This document shows, piece by piece, positions 47,214-58,961 of a DNA stretch of 64,000 nt; positions within the stretch are counted from its first letter, which is position 1, and each line of letters opens with the position of its first letter. The position numbers and the translations under genes are program-made. This stretch comes from CAMAVH01 sp046297835 (GTDB taxonomy: Bacteria; Pseudomonadota; Alphaproteobacteria; SMXQ01): NCBI GenBank assembly GCA_046297835.1, contig JBKBHI010000007.1, forward strand, positions 124,001 to 188,000. The letters are read 5' to 3'. Below the pieces are notes generated by a model, which did no database searches, was not told the origin of the DNA, and saw only the letters and a program-made list of their open reading frames with translations.

Positions 47214-49359
47214 GCCATTCCGCTTCGCTGAGGATCGGCACGCCGAGGGCTTTGGCCTTGTCGGCCTTCGAGCCGGCGTCGCTGCCGACCACGACATAGC
47301 CGGTCTTTTTCGACACCGAGCCGGCGACTTTCGCGCCGAGCCGTTCGGCTTGCGCTTCGGCGGCCTGGCGAGTCAGCGTCTCCAGCGTGCCGGTGAAGAC
47401 CACCGTCTTGCCGGCGACCGGCGAATCGGCCGGGGCTTCGACGATCTCGACCGGCTCGATTTCGACGCCGGCCTTGACGAGCGCGTCGAGCGCCGCGCGG
47501 TTATTCTCCTCGCGGAAGAAGTCGATGATGTCGTCGGCCATTTTGATGCCGATGCCGGTGATGGCGCAGAGGTCGGCGAACGCGCCGCCGACCTTCTCCG
47601 GCTTCTTTTCGTCGGGCGCTTTGTCGCGATCCGCGATGGCCTGCGCCATGGCGGCGCGCCAAGCCTCCAGCGTGCCGTAGCGGCGGGCGAGCCATTTGGC
47701 GGTCGCTTCGCCGACCTGATAGATGCCGAGCGCGTAAATGAAGCGCTCGAACGGCACCTTGCGGCGCGCTTCGATGGCGTTGAACAGGTTTTGCGCGCTC
47801 TGCGGTCCCCAGCCGTCCCAGGTCGCGAGCGGTTCGGCGAAGGTCTTGTTGCGTTCGGAGAGCGTGAAAATGTCGGCGGCGTTTTCGATCGCGCCTTTGT
47901 CGAGGAACAGTTGCAAACGTTCCTCGCCGAGGCCATCGATGTTGAAGGCCAGGCGCGAGACGAAATGCGACAGGCGGGCCAGGCGCTGGGCGGGGCAGAC
48001 CAGCACGCCGGTGCAGCGCCACACCGCTTCGCCTTCTTCGCGCACCGCGAGGCTGCCGCAGACCGGGCAGGCGGGATGGTCGCGGCCCTTGGCGAGCACT
48101 TTGGCCATGTCGAAGCGGCGCGCGCCTTTCGGCCGCTTGTCCTCGACATAGGAGACGACCTGCGGGATCACGTCGCCGGCGCGCTGGATGACGACGGTGT
48201 CGCCGACGCGGAAATCCTTGCGCGCCACCTCGTCCTCATTGTGCAGCGTGGCGCGGCTGACGACGACGCCGCCGACGGTGATCGGTTCGAGGATGGCGAA
48301 GGGCGTCAGCACGCCGGTGCGGCCGACGGAAATGCCGATGTCATTGAGTTTGGTCTGCGCCTGCTCGGCGGGGAATTTATGGGCGATGGCCCAGCGCGGC
48401 GCGCGGCTGACCATGCCGAGTTGGTCCTGCCAATCGTAGCGATCGACCTTGTAGACCACCCCGTCGATGTCATAGGGCAGGTCGGCGCGCTCCGCGCCGA
48501 GCGCGGCATGGAAGGCGACGGCCTCCTCCGGCGAGCGGCAGAGCTTGGCCTTGGGGTTGACGTGAAAGCCCCAGGCTTTGAGCTGGCGCAGGAAATCCCA
48601 GTGGGTCTTGCCGACCGGTTCGCTGCTTTCGCCCATGGCGTAGGCGAAGAAGCGCAAGGGCCGGCTGGCGGTGACGCGCGGGTCGATCTGGCGCAGGCTG
48701 CCGGCGGCGGAATTGCGCGGATTGGCGAAGACCGGCTCGTCGGCGGCGGCGCGCGCCTCGTTCAGTTTCAGGAAATCGGCGCGGATCATGTAGATCTCGC
48801 CGCGGATGTCGATGACGTCCGGCGCGTCGCCGTTCAGGCGCTCGGGAATGTCATTGATGGTGCGCAGGTTCGGCGTCACGTCCTCGCCTTCGACGCCGTC
48901 GCCGCGCGTCGCGCCCTGGACGAATTTGCCCTTCTCGTAGCGCAGCGAGATCGACAGCCCGTCGATCTTCGGTTCGGCGACGACGTCGATCGGCGTGTCG
49001 TCGGAAAAGCCGAGGAAGCGCCGCACGCGCGCGAAGAAGCCCGCGACGTCTTCGGCGTCGAAGGCATTGTCGAGCGACAGCATCGGCTTGGCGTGGCGCA
49101 CCTTGGCGAAACGGCCGGCCGGCGCGGCGCCGACTTTGCGCGCCGGGCTATCGGCGCGCGCCAAGTCCGGGAAGCGCGCCTCGATTTCGTCGTTGCGCCG
49201 GCGCAGCGCGTCGTAGGCGGCATCGGAGATGGTCGGCGCGTCTTCCTGATGGTAGCGGGCGTCGTGCTCGGCGATTTCCTTCGCCAGGCGTTCGAGCTCG
49301 ATCTCCGCCATCATGCGGTCGAGCTTCTTCACGGGAATCTTGCTGGCGTCGAAAGCCAT
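47191..49359 (-). CDS. ligA: NAD-dependent DNA ligase
   Basis: Joins Okazaki fragments and repair nicks with NAD+. The ATG at 49359 gives 722 residues of usual length. The adenylated lysine is K131 in the AEPKIDGLS motif. The Zn finger is CPVCGSLAVREEGEAVWRC...C, followed by helix-hairpin-helix repeats (IDGLGEERLQLFL, VGEATAKWL, ITGIGIKMADDI) and the C-terminal BRCT domain from about 640. Longer upstream forms run into recN and are Arg-rich. recN ends 5 bp upstream, so the order bamD-recN-ligA is an operon. Confidence 0.97.
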   Translation of the reverse strand: MAFDASKIPVKKLDRMMAEIELERLAKEIAEHDARYHQEDAPTISDAAYDALRRRNDEIEARFPDLARADSPARKVGAAPAGRFAKVRHAKPMLSLDNAFDAEDVAGFFARVRRFLGFSDDTPIDVVAEPKIDGLSISLRYEKGKFVQGATRGDGVEGEDVTPNLRTINDIPERLNGDAPDVIDIRGEIYMIRADFLKLNEARAAADEPVFANPRNSAAGSLRQIDPRVTASRPLRFFAYAMGESSEPVGKTHWDFLRQLKAWGFHVNPKAKLCRSPEEAVAFHAALGAERADLPYDIDGVVYKVDRYDWQDQLGMVSRAPRWAIAHKFPAEQAQTKLNDIGISVGRTGVLTPFAILEPITVGGVVVSRATLHNEDEVARKDFRVGDTVVIQRAGDVIPQVVSYVEDKRPKGARRFDMAKVLAKGRDHPACPVCGSLAVREEGEAVWRCTGVLVCPAQRLARLSHFVSRLAFNIDGLGEERLQLFLDKGAIENAADIFTLSERNKTFAEPLATWDGWGPQSAQNLFNAIEARRKVPFERFIYALGIYQVGEATAKWLARRYGTLEAWRAAMAQAIADRDKAPDEKKPEKVGGAFADLCAITGIGIKMADDIIDFFREENNRAALDALVKAGVEIEPVEIVEAPADSPVAGKTVVFTGTLETLTRQAAEAQAERLGAKVAGSVSKKTGYVVVGSDAGSKADKAKALGVPILSEAEWLKLIGEA

Positions 49360-49364
49360 CGGAC

Positions 49365-51020
<1,656 letters not shown>

Positions 51021-51042
51021 GGCCCGCCGCGTCGGCCGGGCA

Positions 51043-51873
51043 TCAGAACACCGAACTCCAGGCGCGGCTGATCCAAGAGCCCCTGTCCTCGGCCGGGACG
51101 AGCTGCGCGCCGGTCATCAGGGCGTAGGAGTCCTGATACCATTCGCTGCCGGGGAAATTGTGCCCGAGCACGGCGGCGGCGGCCTGGGCTTCCTGCGTCA
51201 AGCCGAGCTCAAGATAGCATTCGGTCAGGCGGTGCAGCGCCTCGGCGGCGTGCGCCGTCGTCTGATAGAGCTCGACGACGCGGCGATAGCGCGCGATGGC
51301 GGCCTGCGGCTGGTTGCGCTTCTGGTAGTAGCGGCCGACCTCCATCTCCTTGCCGGCGAGGTTGTCGTAGGCAAGGTCGATCTTGAGCCGGGCGTCGCGC
51401 GCGTATTTGCTGTCCGGGAAACGGCGCGTCACGTCCTGCAGCGCGGCGAGCGCGCGGTTGGTCAGCGACTGGTCGCGGGTGATGTCGGGGATGCGCTCGT
51501 AGAAGCTCAGCGCCTTGAGATAGTAGGCGTAGGCGATGTCCTTGCTACCCGGGTGCAGGGTGATGAACCGGTCGAGCGCGGCGATGGCCTCGTCGTAGCG
51601 GTTCATCTCGTAATAAGCATAGGCGTTGAGCAGCTGCGATTTGGTCGCCCAGACCGAATAGGGGTGCTGGCGGTCGACCTCGTCGAACAGCTTGACGGCG
51701 TCGGCCGGCGCGCCCTGGTCCATCAGGCTCATGGCCTCGTTGAACATGTCCTCGGCCGGACGGTCGGCCATCACTGGCGGCTCGGAGGAGCCGCAGGCGG
51801 TGAGGCCGAAAGCCATCATGAGGGCGGCGAGGGGGGCGGTCAGGGAAACGAAGGGACGGCGGGACACGGGCAT
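51043..51873 (-). CDS. bamD: Outer-membrane assembly lipoprotein BamD
   Basis: Essential TPR lipoprotein of the BAM complex, which inserts beta-barrel proteins. The ATG at 51873 gives 276 residues with a lipoprotein signal ending in LTAC-GSS. Five TPR-like helical pairs follow: EDMFNEAMSLMDQGAPADAVKLF, LLNAYAYYEMNRYDEAIAALDRF, KALSFYERIP, and RYYQKRNQPQAAIARYRRVVELY. It precedes recN and ligA. In many alphaproteobacteria lpxC lies just before bamD; here an island intervenes. Confidence 0.92.
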   Translation of the reverse strand: MPVSRRPFVSLTAPLAALMMAFGLTACGSSEPPVMADRPAEDMFNEAMSLMDQGAPADAVKLFDEVDRQHPYSVWATKSQLLNAYAYYEMNRYDEAIAALDRFITLHPGSKDIAYAYYLKALSFYERIPDITRDQSLTNRALAALQDVTRRFPDSKYARDARLKIDLAYDNLAGKEMEVGRYYQKRNQPQAAIARYRRVVELYQTTAHAAEALHRLTECYLELGLTQEAQAAAAVLGHNFPGSEWYQDSYALMTGAQLVPAEDRGSWISRAWSSVF

Positions 51874-52015
51874 GGCGAAACGGGACCGGACAAAAGGGTT
51901 CCGGCCGTGCGGCCGGGCGGGACGGACTATATCACATCCGCCCCGCCGGGCGACAAGCGGCGGCCGCGCGCCGCCGCTTTTCAACCCCTTGGCCGGACAG
52001 GAGAAAACCCCAGCC

Positions 52016-52405
52016 TTACCGCTTGCGCGCCGGTTTTTTGCGGGGCTTGGCTTTGGTCGGGGCCTTGGCGGCCGCCAGGCGGATGTTGCCGCGCTGCACA
52101 TCGAGCCGCAGATGCGGGCCGTCGCCGTGCTTGAGGATGAAGTCGGCGACCGTCTGGCCGTCCTCATAGAGGGCGTAGCGCTTGCTCGCTTCGATACCGC
52201 CCTTGCCGCCCTTCTGATCGAGGGGATCGATGATGGTGCGCACGCGGATGGCGTCGGCGGCGCGCAGCAGGGCGGCGGTGGCGCGCCGCTTGGCGGCGAC
52301 TCCCTGATAGGTTTTGGGGCCGAGGGCGGCCCACAAGTCCTCATACAGCGCGTCGAGCGCTTTGATGTTCATTTTGTCCAACTTGGCCAATAGCGAAGCG
52401 GCCAT
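52016..52405 (-). CDS. Hypothetical protein with a basic C-terminal tail
   Basis: A 129-residue protein with a GGAGG before the ATG at 52405. The body is a helical N-terminus (LLAKLDKMNIKALDALYEDLWAAL) and an alpha/beta part with DGQTVADFILKHGDGPHLRLDVQRGNIRL. The last 16 residues are lysine/proline/alanine-rich (KAPTKAKPRKKPARKR). No family is recognised. It is divergent from the Bug receptor gene and may belong to the same accessory island. The tail resembles that of the cupin encoded 1.5 kb away. Confidence 0.6.
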   Translation of the reverse strand: MAASLLAKLDKMNIKALDALYEDLWAALGPKTYQGVAAKRRATAALLRAADAIRVRTIIDPLDQKGGKGGIEASKRYALYEDGQTVADFILKHGDGPHLRLDVQRGNIRLAAAKAPTKAKPRKKPARKR

Positions 52406-52557
52406 TTCGATCCTCCCCTGAACTCTTCTATCTGTCACAAGTGTCGCTTTGCGCGACTTTCGATTGCCCGCGGCCGGCGCGGGCCATAGGCTTCCAGGCA
52501 TAACGGCACAAGCCGAACGAAAACAAGAAAAACAACATATCCTGGGAGGGAGCATTC

Positions 52558-53841
52558 ATGAACGGCCAGACCAAACGGGCCCTCGCGCCCGCATTCTGCA
52601 TGGCGTTTTGCGCCGTCGCGGCGGGCTCCGCCGCGGCGATGGAAGGCCCGGAGGCTTTCCGCGGCAAGACCGTCACCGTCGCCATCGGCTCGGGCACCGG
52701 CGGCTCGCACGACCAATGGGGCCGCCTGATCAACCGCCATATGGGCAAGCACCTGCCGGGCAACCCCACCTTGGTGCCGAAAAACTTTCCCGGCGCCGGC
52801 GGCATGGCCCTGGCCAACACGCTGTGGGCGCAAAGCCCGAAGGACGGCACGATCTTCGGCATCGTCAACCGGACGATCTATCTCGAGCCGTTGTTCGCCG
52901 GGACCAATTCCAAGGCCCAGTTCGATCCGCGCAAATTCTCCTGGATCGGTAGCGCCGACACGATCGTGAGCGTCGCCATCGCCTGGCACACCTCGCCGGT
53001 GAAGACCTGGAAGGACCTCTACGATCACGATCTGATCGTCGGCGCGGTCGGCGCCGCCAGCGGCACGACCAAGGAAGCCTACGTGATGAAGAACCTGCTC
53101 GGCTTCCGCTACCGGGTCATCATGGGCTATCCCGGCGGCAACGACGTCGATCTCGCCATGGAGCGCGGCGAGATCGAGGGGCGCGCCAATCTCGCCTATT
53201 CGGGCTTGAAAAGCCGCAACGCCAAAGAGGTGGCCGAGGGCAAGATCCGCGTCCTCTACCAGATGGGCGTCGAGAAGCACCCGGAGATGCCGAACGTGCC
53301 GTCGGTGCTGGATATCGCGCGCAACGACGAGGAGCGGCGGCTGCTCGAGCTGAACTTCATGCACAGCGACATCGGCTACAGTTTCGCCGCGCCGCCCGAC
53401 GTGCCCGCTGCGCGCCTCGCCACGTTGCGCCAAGCGTTCAAGGCGACGCTCGAAGATCCCCAATTGAAGGACGAGGCGGCCAAGCAGCAGCTCGACATCA
53501 CCCATGTGCCGGGCGAACGGCTGGAGGCGCTGATGCAGAAAGCCTATTCCGCGCCGCCGCAGATGATCGCGCGCCTGCTGGAGCTGTCGCAGCCGACGTT
53601 GCGCGAGGACATGGCCGCGGCCAACGTGGTCAAGACCAAGCTCACCGGCGTCATGCGCCAGGGCCGCGCCGTCTCTTTCATGGACAAGGGCGGGGCGACC
53701 GAAGCGGCGATCAGCGGCGGCACCACGCAGATCACGCAGGCGGGCCAGAAGGCCGAAGCCTCGGCCCTCAAGGAAGGCATGACCTGCGAGATCACCTATT
53801 ACGGCAACAAGGGCACGGCGGCGAAGATCGCCTGCGATTGA
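52558..53841 (+). CDS. Bug-family transporter receptor with extra C-terminal domain
   Basis: A 427-residue periplasmic receptor. After a signal peptide (to about AAA-ME) comes the Bug fold: VTVAIGSGTGGSHDQWGRLINRHMGKHLPGNPTLVPKNFPGAGG, residues about 38-80, then LAMERGEIEGR near 200. Typical members end near 330. Here an 80-residue extension follows: LSQPTLREDMAAANVVKTKLTGVMRQGR, and then a small beta-rich segment with GMTCEITYYGNKGTAAKIACD. The ligand is unknown. The cupin gene starts 18 bp downstream, so both are probably an operon. No TctA/TctB genes are nearby. Confidence 0.88.
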   Translation: MNGQTKRALAPAFCMAFCAVAAGSAAAMEGPEAFRGKTVTVAIGSGTGGSHDQWGRLINRHMGKHLPGNPTLVPKNFPGAGGMALANTLWAQSPKDGTIFGIVNRTIYLEPLFAGTNSKAQFDPRKFSWIGSADTIVSVAIAWHTSPVKTWKDLYDHDLIVGAVGAASGTTKEAYVMKNLLGFRYRVIMGYPGGNDVDLAMERGEIEGRANLAYSGLKSRNAKEVAEGKIRVLYQMGVEKHPEMPNVPSVLDIARNDEERRLLELNFMHSDIGYSFAAPPDVPAARLATLRQAFKATLEDPQLKDEAAKQQLDITHVPGERLEALMQKAYSAPPQMIARLLELSQPTLREDMAAANVVKTKLTGVMRQGRAVSFMDKGGATEAAISGGTTQITQAGQKAEASALKEGMTCEITYYGNKGTAAKIACD

Positions 53842-53858
53842 GGGAGAGAGTTCGCGAC

Positions 53859-54353
53859 ATGACCGTCCAGTTCGCCGACGTCGTCGGCCAGAAGAAGCTC
53901 AAGCTCGGCCACAGCAAGCGCACGCTCATCCGCACCCCGGATTTCCATGTCTGGGTCCATGCGGACGAGCCGGGCACCAAAGGGCCGATGCATACGCACA
54001 CGGCCGACGAAACCTTCTATTGCCTGCAGGGCGAATGCACCTTCACGCTCAAAGAGGCGTCGGGCAAGCGCTACAAGCGCAAGCTCACGCCGGGCATGAT
54101 CGTGATGATCCCCAAGGGCGATTTCTACCAGCTGCACAATACGGGCGACGAATATCTCGTGCTGCTCGGCACGCGCGGCGAAACCGATAAGAAGCCGCGC
54201 TTCGGCAAGGCAGGCGAGAAAGTCGGCCATAACAACTGGGCGATCGAGAACAAGCACGTGATCGAGGCGCGCAAGACGCAGATCGCGCGCAAGGCCAAAG
54301 CGCCGGCGAAGAAGAAGGCGGCGGTGAAGGTCAAAGCACGAAAACGGGCTTGA
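53859..54353 (+). CDS. Cupin-domain protein with a basic tail
   Basis: A 164-residue single-cupin protein. Motif 1 is GPMHTHTADETFYCLQGE with His/His/Glu metal ligands; motif 2 is PKGDFYQLHNTGDE. The TTG further upstream in the frame (53838) is rejected because GGGAGAG lies about 10 nt before the ATG at 53859. The last 20 residues are Lys/Ala-rich (KAKAPAKKKAAVKVKARKRA region), a histone-like tail not part of the cupin. It likely binds a small metabolite related to the receptor's ligand. Reaction unknown. Confidence 0.82.
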   Translation: MTVQFADVVGQKKLKLGHSKRTLIRTPDFHVWVHADEPGTKGPMHTHTADETFYCLQGECTFTLKEASGKRYKRKLTPGMIVMIPKGDFYQLHNTGDEYLVLLGTRGETDKKPRFGKAGEKVGHNNWAIENKHVIEARKTQIARKAKAPAKKKAAVKVKARKRA

Positions 54354-54371
54354 TCTATGATTCCGCTAAAA

Positions 54372-54463
54372 ATCGTCATGCTCGGGCTTGACCCGAGCAT
54401 CCATGCCTCAAATTCTTGAGAGCCGGACGAATGGACCCTCGGATCAAGTCCGAGGGTGACGAT
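54372..54463. repeat. Intergenic palindromic repeat element (alphaproteobacterial type)
   Basis: A 92-bp element with an outer inverted repeat ATCGTCA (54372-54378) / TGACGAT (54457-54463). Inside are two hairpins: TGCTCGGG...CCCGAGCA (54379-54399) and CCCTCGGA...TCCGAGGG (54436-54456), both with TCAAG or CTTGA loops. This TCATGCTCGGGCTTGACCCGAGCATCCATG-like layout is a widespread repetitive form in alphaproteobacteria. It sits between the cupin gene and lpxC, next to the accessory island. Confidence 0.85.
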
Positions 54464-54508
54464 CTATTTTTTTGTGAGGCGCTTCTGCTTTAAGCAGGCC
54501 GCACGAGC

Positions 54509-54544
54509 AAAAAAGGCCAGCGGAGAAATCCGCCGGCCTTTTTT
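54509..54544. terminator. Bidirectional terminator between the cupin gene and lpxC
   Basis: GGCC (54515-54518) pairs with GGCC (54535-54538), and CGGA (54521-54524) with TCCG (54529-54532). Runs of six As (54509-54514) and six Ts (54539-54544) flank the stem, so both convergent genes can end here. Confidence 0.85.
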
Positions 54545-54563
54545 GATTTATCGCGCCGTCTTT

Positions 54564-55523
54564 TTAACGGATCGGCGTCGCCACGAACTTGTTGGCGGCC
54601 GCGCCGGCGATCAGGGGCGCGGCGTCGAAGGCGGGTTCGGCGGTCAGCAGGTCGCTGTCGAGATCGACGATCTCGTGCGCGCTCTGGTCGGCGAACAAGG
54701 CCTGGAGCAGCTGATGGTTCATGCGGTGGCCCGAACGCGAGCCGTGGAAATGGCCGATCAGCGGCATGCCGGCGAGATAGAGGTCGCCGACCGAATCGAG
54801 CACTTTGTGGCGCACGAATTCGTCGGCGTAGCGCAGGCCGCTCTCGTTGAGCACTTTGTCGCCGCTCACGACCACGGCGTTCTCGAGCGAGCCGCCTTTC
54901 AGCAAGCCTTGGGCTTGCAGGGCGCTGACTTCGTGCGCAAAGCCGAAGGTGCGCGCGCGGGCGATCTCGCTCTTGAACGAGCCGTCGACCAGATCGAAGG
55001 CGAAGGTCTGCTGGCGCACGGCGGCGCTGGCGAAGTCGATGTCGAAGCCGATCGAGAAGCCGGCGCCCGGCTCGATGGCGGCGCGCTTGTCGCCGACGGT
55101 GACGGCGACGGGCTTCTTGACGACGACGGCGCGGCGCGCGGCCGACTGCTCGACGACGCCGGCGCATTCGATGAGGAAGACGAAGGGCGCGGCGCTGCCG
55201 TCCATGATCGGCACTTCCGGACCGTTCAACTCGACGACGGCGTTGTCGATGCCGGCGGCGGACAGCGCGGCCATCAGATGCTCGATGGTGCAGATCGTCG
55301 CGCCGTTCTTGGTCAGCGCGGTGCAGAGCTGCGAATCGGTGACGTTGCGCCAGTCGGCGGGGATCGCCGCCTGCGCGCCGGAAATGTCGGTGCGCTTGAA
55401 GACGATGCCGCTGTTCTCGTCGGCGGGCAGCAGCGTCATGGAGACCTTAGCCCCGGTGTGCAGGCCGATGCCGCCGCAACCGATGGCGTTCTTCAAGGTC
55501 TTCTGGCGGACGATCTGTCCCAT
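54564..55523 (-). CDS. lpxC: UDP-3-O-acyl-N-acetylglucosamine deacetylase
   Basis: Committed zinc step of lipid A synthesis. The 319 residues have the classic start MGQIVRQKTLKNAIGCGGIGLHTG. The first zinc His is in TIEHLMAAL (H82). The second zinc His and Asp lie in VRHKVLDSVGD, and the general acid/base His in SGHRMNHQLL. It follows ftsZ on the minus strand, as in most proteobacteria, with about 205 bp between. Confidence 0.97.
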   Translation of the reverse strand: MGQIVRQKTLKNAIGCGGIGLHTGAKVSMTLLPADENSGIVFKRTDISGAQAAIPADWRNVTDSQLCTALTKNGATICTIEHLMAALSAAGIDNAVVELNGPEVPIMDGSAAPFVFLIECAGVVEQSAARRAVVVKKPVAVTVGDKRAAIEPGAGFSIGFDIDFASAAVRQQTFAFDLVDGSFKSEIARARTFGFAHEVSALQAQGLLKGGSLENAVVVSGDKVLNESGLRYADEFVRHKVLDSVGDLYLAGMPLIGHFHGSRSGHRMNHQLLQALFADQSAHEIVDLDSDLLTAEPAFDAAPLIAGAAANKFVATPIR

Positions 55524-55727
55524 CTTGTCTTCCTAAAGGCGCGAAACGCGGACTGAAAAGAGGCGAACCAATGACGACTCGCGCACGCGCGAAGCCGAAA
55601 AAATTTCGCTCCGAGGACCATAAAGACCGGCCCCCGGAGCGTAAAATCACTGTTTGTTACAGAATGTTACGGGCGGTTCCCAGGAATCCCGCGGCTGTGC
55701 CGAGGGGCCGTGAACCGCCCATTGGCG

Positions 55728-57473
<1,746 letters not shown>

Positions 57474-57588
57474 TTTCTAGCCTCCGATGAACACAAAGGA
57501 TGATGCGGGTGAGGTGAGGTGGGCGTTGCGCCGGCCGCCAAACCGGCTGGTGGATGACAGGGCGCCGAGCGGGCCTGGGGTGCACGCC

Positions 57589-57604
57589 CCGAGACGAATC
57601 TCGG
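57589..57604 (-). other. Small hairpin in the ftsA-ftsZ spacer
   Basis: CCGAGA/TCTCGG with a four-base loop that is TTCG on the transcribed (minus) strand. It lies about 115 bp before ftsZ, in the spacer that must carry an ftsZ promoter or be the leader of a continued ftsA transcript. There is no U run, so it is not a typical terminator. Confidence 0.4.
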
Positions 57605-57678
57605 AAAACGTGCAGCCCGGGCCCGCCGGAAGCGCCGACCGGGACTGTGCGCCGTCCCGGCCGTATGGGGTGTGAGCC

Positions 57679-58947
57679 TTAGAAGTTTTCACGCAGCCAG
57701 ACTCCAAAACGGCCGAACATTCCGGCCGGCTCCTCGCCGTCGCGCGCGCGCGGCGCCAGCGCCCCCATGGGGGCGTCGACGTGCTTGCTGACGGCGTAGG
57801 TCAGAAGGCCGGCGCAGGTGGCGAAGGCGGGACCGCCTGTCGCCTCGGCCAAGCCGCTGATCCGCAGCGGCCGGCCGCGCCGAACCTGTTTGTCGAGAAC
57901 GCCGGCGGCCAATTCCTGCACGCCTTGCAGCTGGCTCGCGCCGCCGGTGAGGACGACGCGGCGGCCGGCGATCTTGTCGATGCCGCTGGCCTCCAAGCGC
58001 GAGCGGATGTGCTCGAAGGTCTCTTCAAGGCGCGGCTGGATGATCGAGACGAGGATGGAGCGCGGCACATGGTTGGCCTGAGCGCGGTCTTCCTCGCCGA
58101 CCAGCGGCACGTCGATGATCTCGCGCTCGTCGGACGGCGACGGGATGGCGCTGCCGTAAAGCGTCTTCATGCGCTCGGCATGGGCGAGCGGCGTGGACAA
58201 GCCGCGCGCGATGTCGCTGGTGACGTGCGCGCCGCCGATCGGCACGCTGTCGGCATGGACCAGCTTGCCGTCGTAGAAGACGGCGATGGAGGTGGTGCCG
58301 CCGCCCATGTCGATGACGGTCGCGCCGAGGTTCATCTCGTCCTCGACCAGCGCCGAGAGCGCGGCGGCGTAGGGCGACATGACCAGGGCCGAGACGTCGA
58401 GATGGCAGCGCTGGATGCAGGTGGTTAGCGTGCGGACCGCGCCGGAGGCGGCGGTGACGACGTGCATATTGACGCCGAGGCGTTCGCCGTACATGCCGCG
58501 CGGATCGCGGATGTTGCGGCTGCCGTCGATGGTGTAGCCGACCGGCAGGCAGTGGATCAGCTCGCGCTCGCCGGTCTCGCTCTGGGCGCGGCCGTGGCTC
58601 AGCACCTTGCGGACGTCCGAATCGCCGACCTCGTGGCCGGCGATGGAGACTTCGTAATTCAGCGTCTTGGATTCCGGCTGGCCGGCCGAGAGGTTGACGA
58701 TGACCTCGCGGATGGTCTCGCCGGACATCTGCTCGGCGGCCTGCACGGCCGAGAGGATCGACATTTCGGCGGCTTCGACGTCGACGATGGAGCCGGCGCG
58801 CACGCCGTCGGAACTGTGGTGCCCGATGCCGGCGACCCGCAGGTGGCCTTCGTCGTCGGCGCGCGCGATGAAGCAGCACATCTTGGTCGTGCCGATATCG
58901 AGCGCGGCGATCACGCCGTTACGCGCCTTGGCCAGAGTTTTGCGCAT
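57679..58947 (-). CDS. ftsA: Cell-division protein FtsA
   Basis: Actin-like membrane tether for FtsZ. The ATG at 58947 gives 422 residues; longer in-frame forms run into ftsQ. Motifs: ALDIGTTKMCCFIA near the start, the insert 1C domain (SAGQPESK onward), VIDMGGGTTSIAVF near 215, and the C-terminal amphipathic helix MFGRFGVWLRENF that binds membrane. A GGGGGA lies before the ATG. It sits between ftsQ and ftsZ in the normal dcw order. Confidence 0.96.
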   Translation of the reverse strand: MRKTLAKARNGVIAALDIGTTKMCCFIARADDEGHLRVAGIGHHSSDGVRAGSIVDVEAAEMSILSAVQAAEQMSGETIREVIVNLSAGQPESKTLNYEVSIAGHEVGDSDVRKVLSHGRAQSETGERELIHCLPVGYTIDGSRNIRDPRGMYGERLGVNMHVVTAASGAVRTLTTCIQRCHLDVSALVMSPYAAALSALVEDEMNLGATVIDMGGGTTSIAVFYDGKLVHADSVPIGGAHVTSDIARGLSTPLAHAERMKTLYGSAIPSPSDEREIIDVPLVGEEDRAQANHVPRSILVSIIQPRLEETFEHIRSRLEASGIDKIAGRRVVLTGGASQLQGVQELAAGVLDKQVRRGRPLRISGLAEATGGPAFATCAGLLTYAVSKHVDAPMGALAPRARDGEEPAGMFGRFGVWLRENF

Positions 58948-58961
58948 GGTGCCGATTCCCC

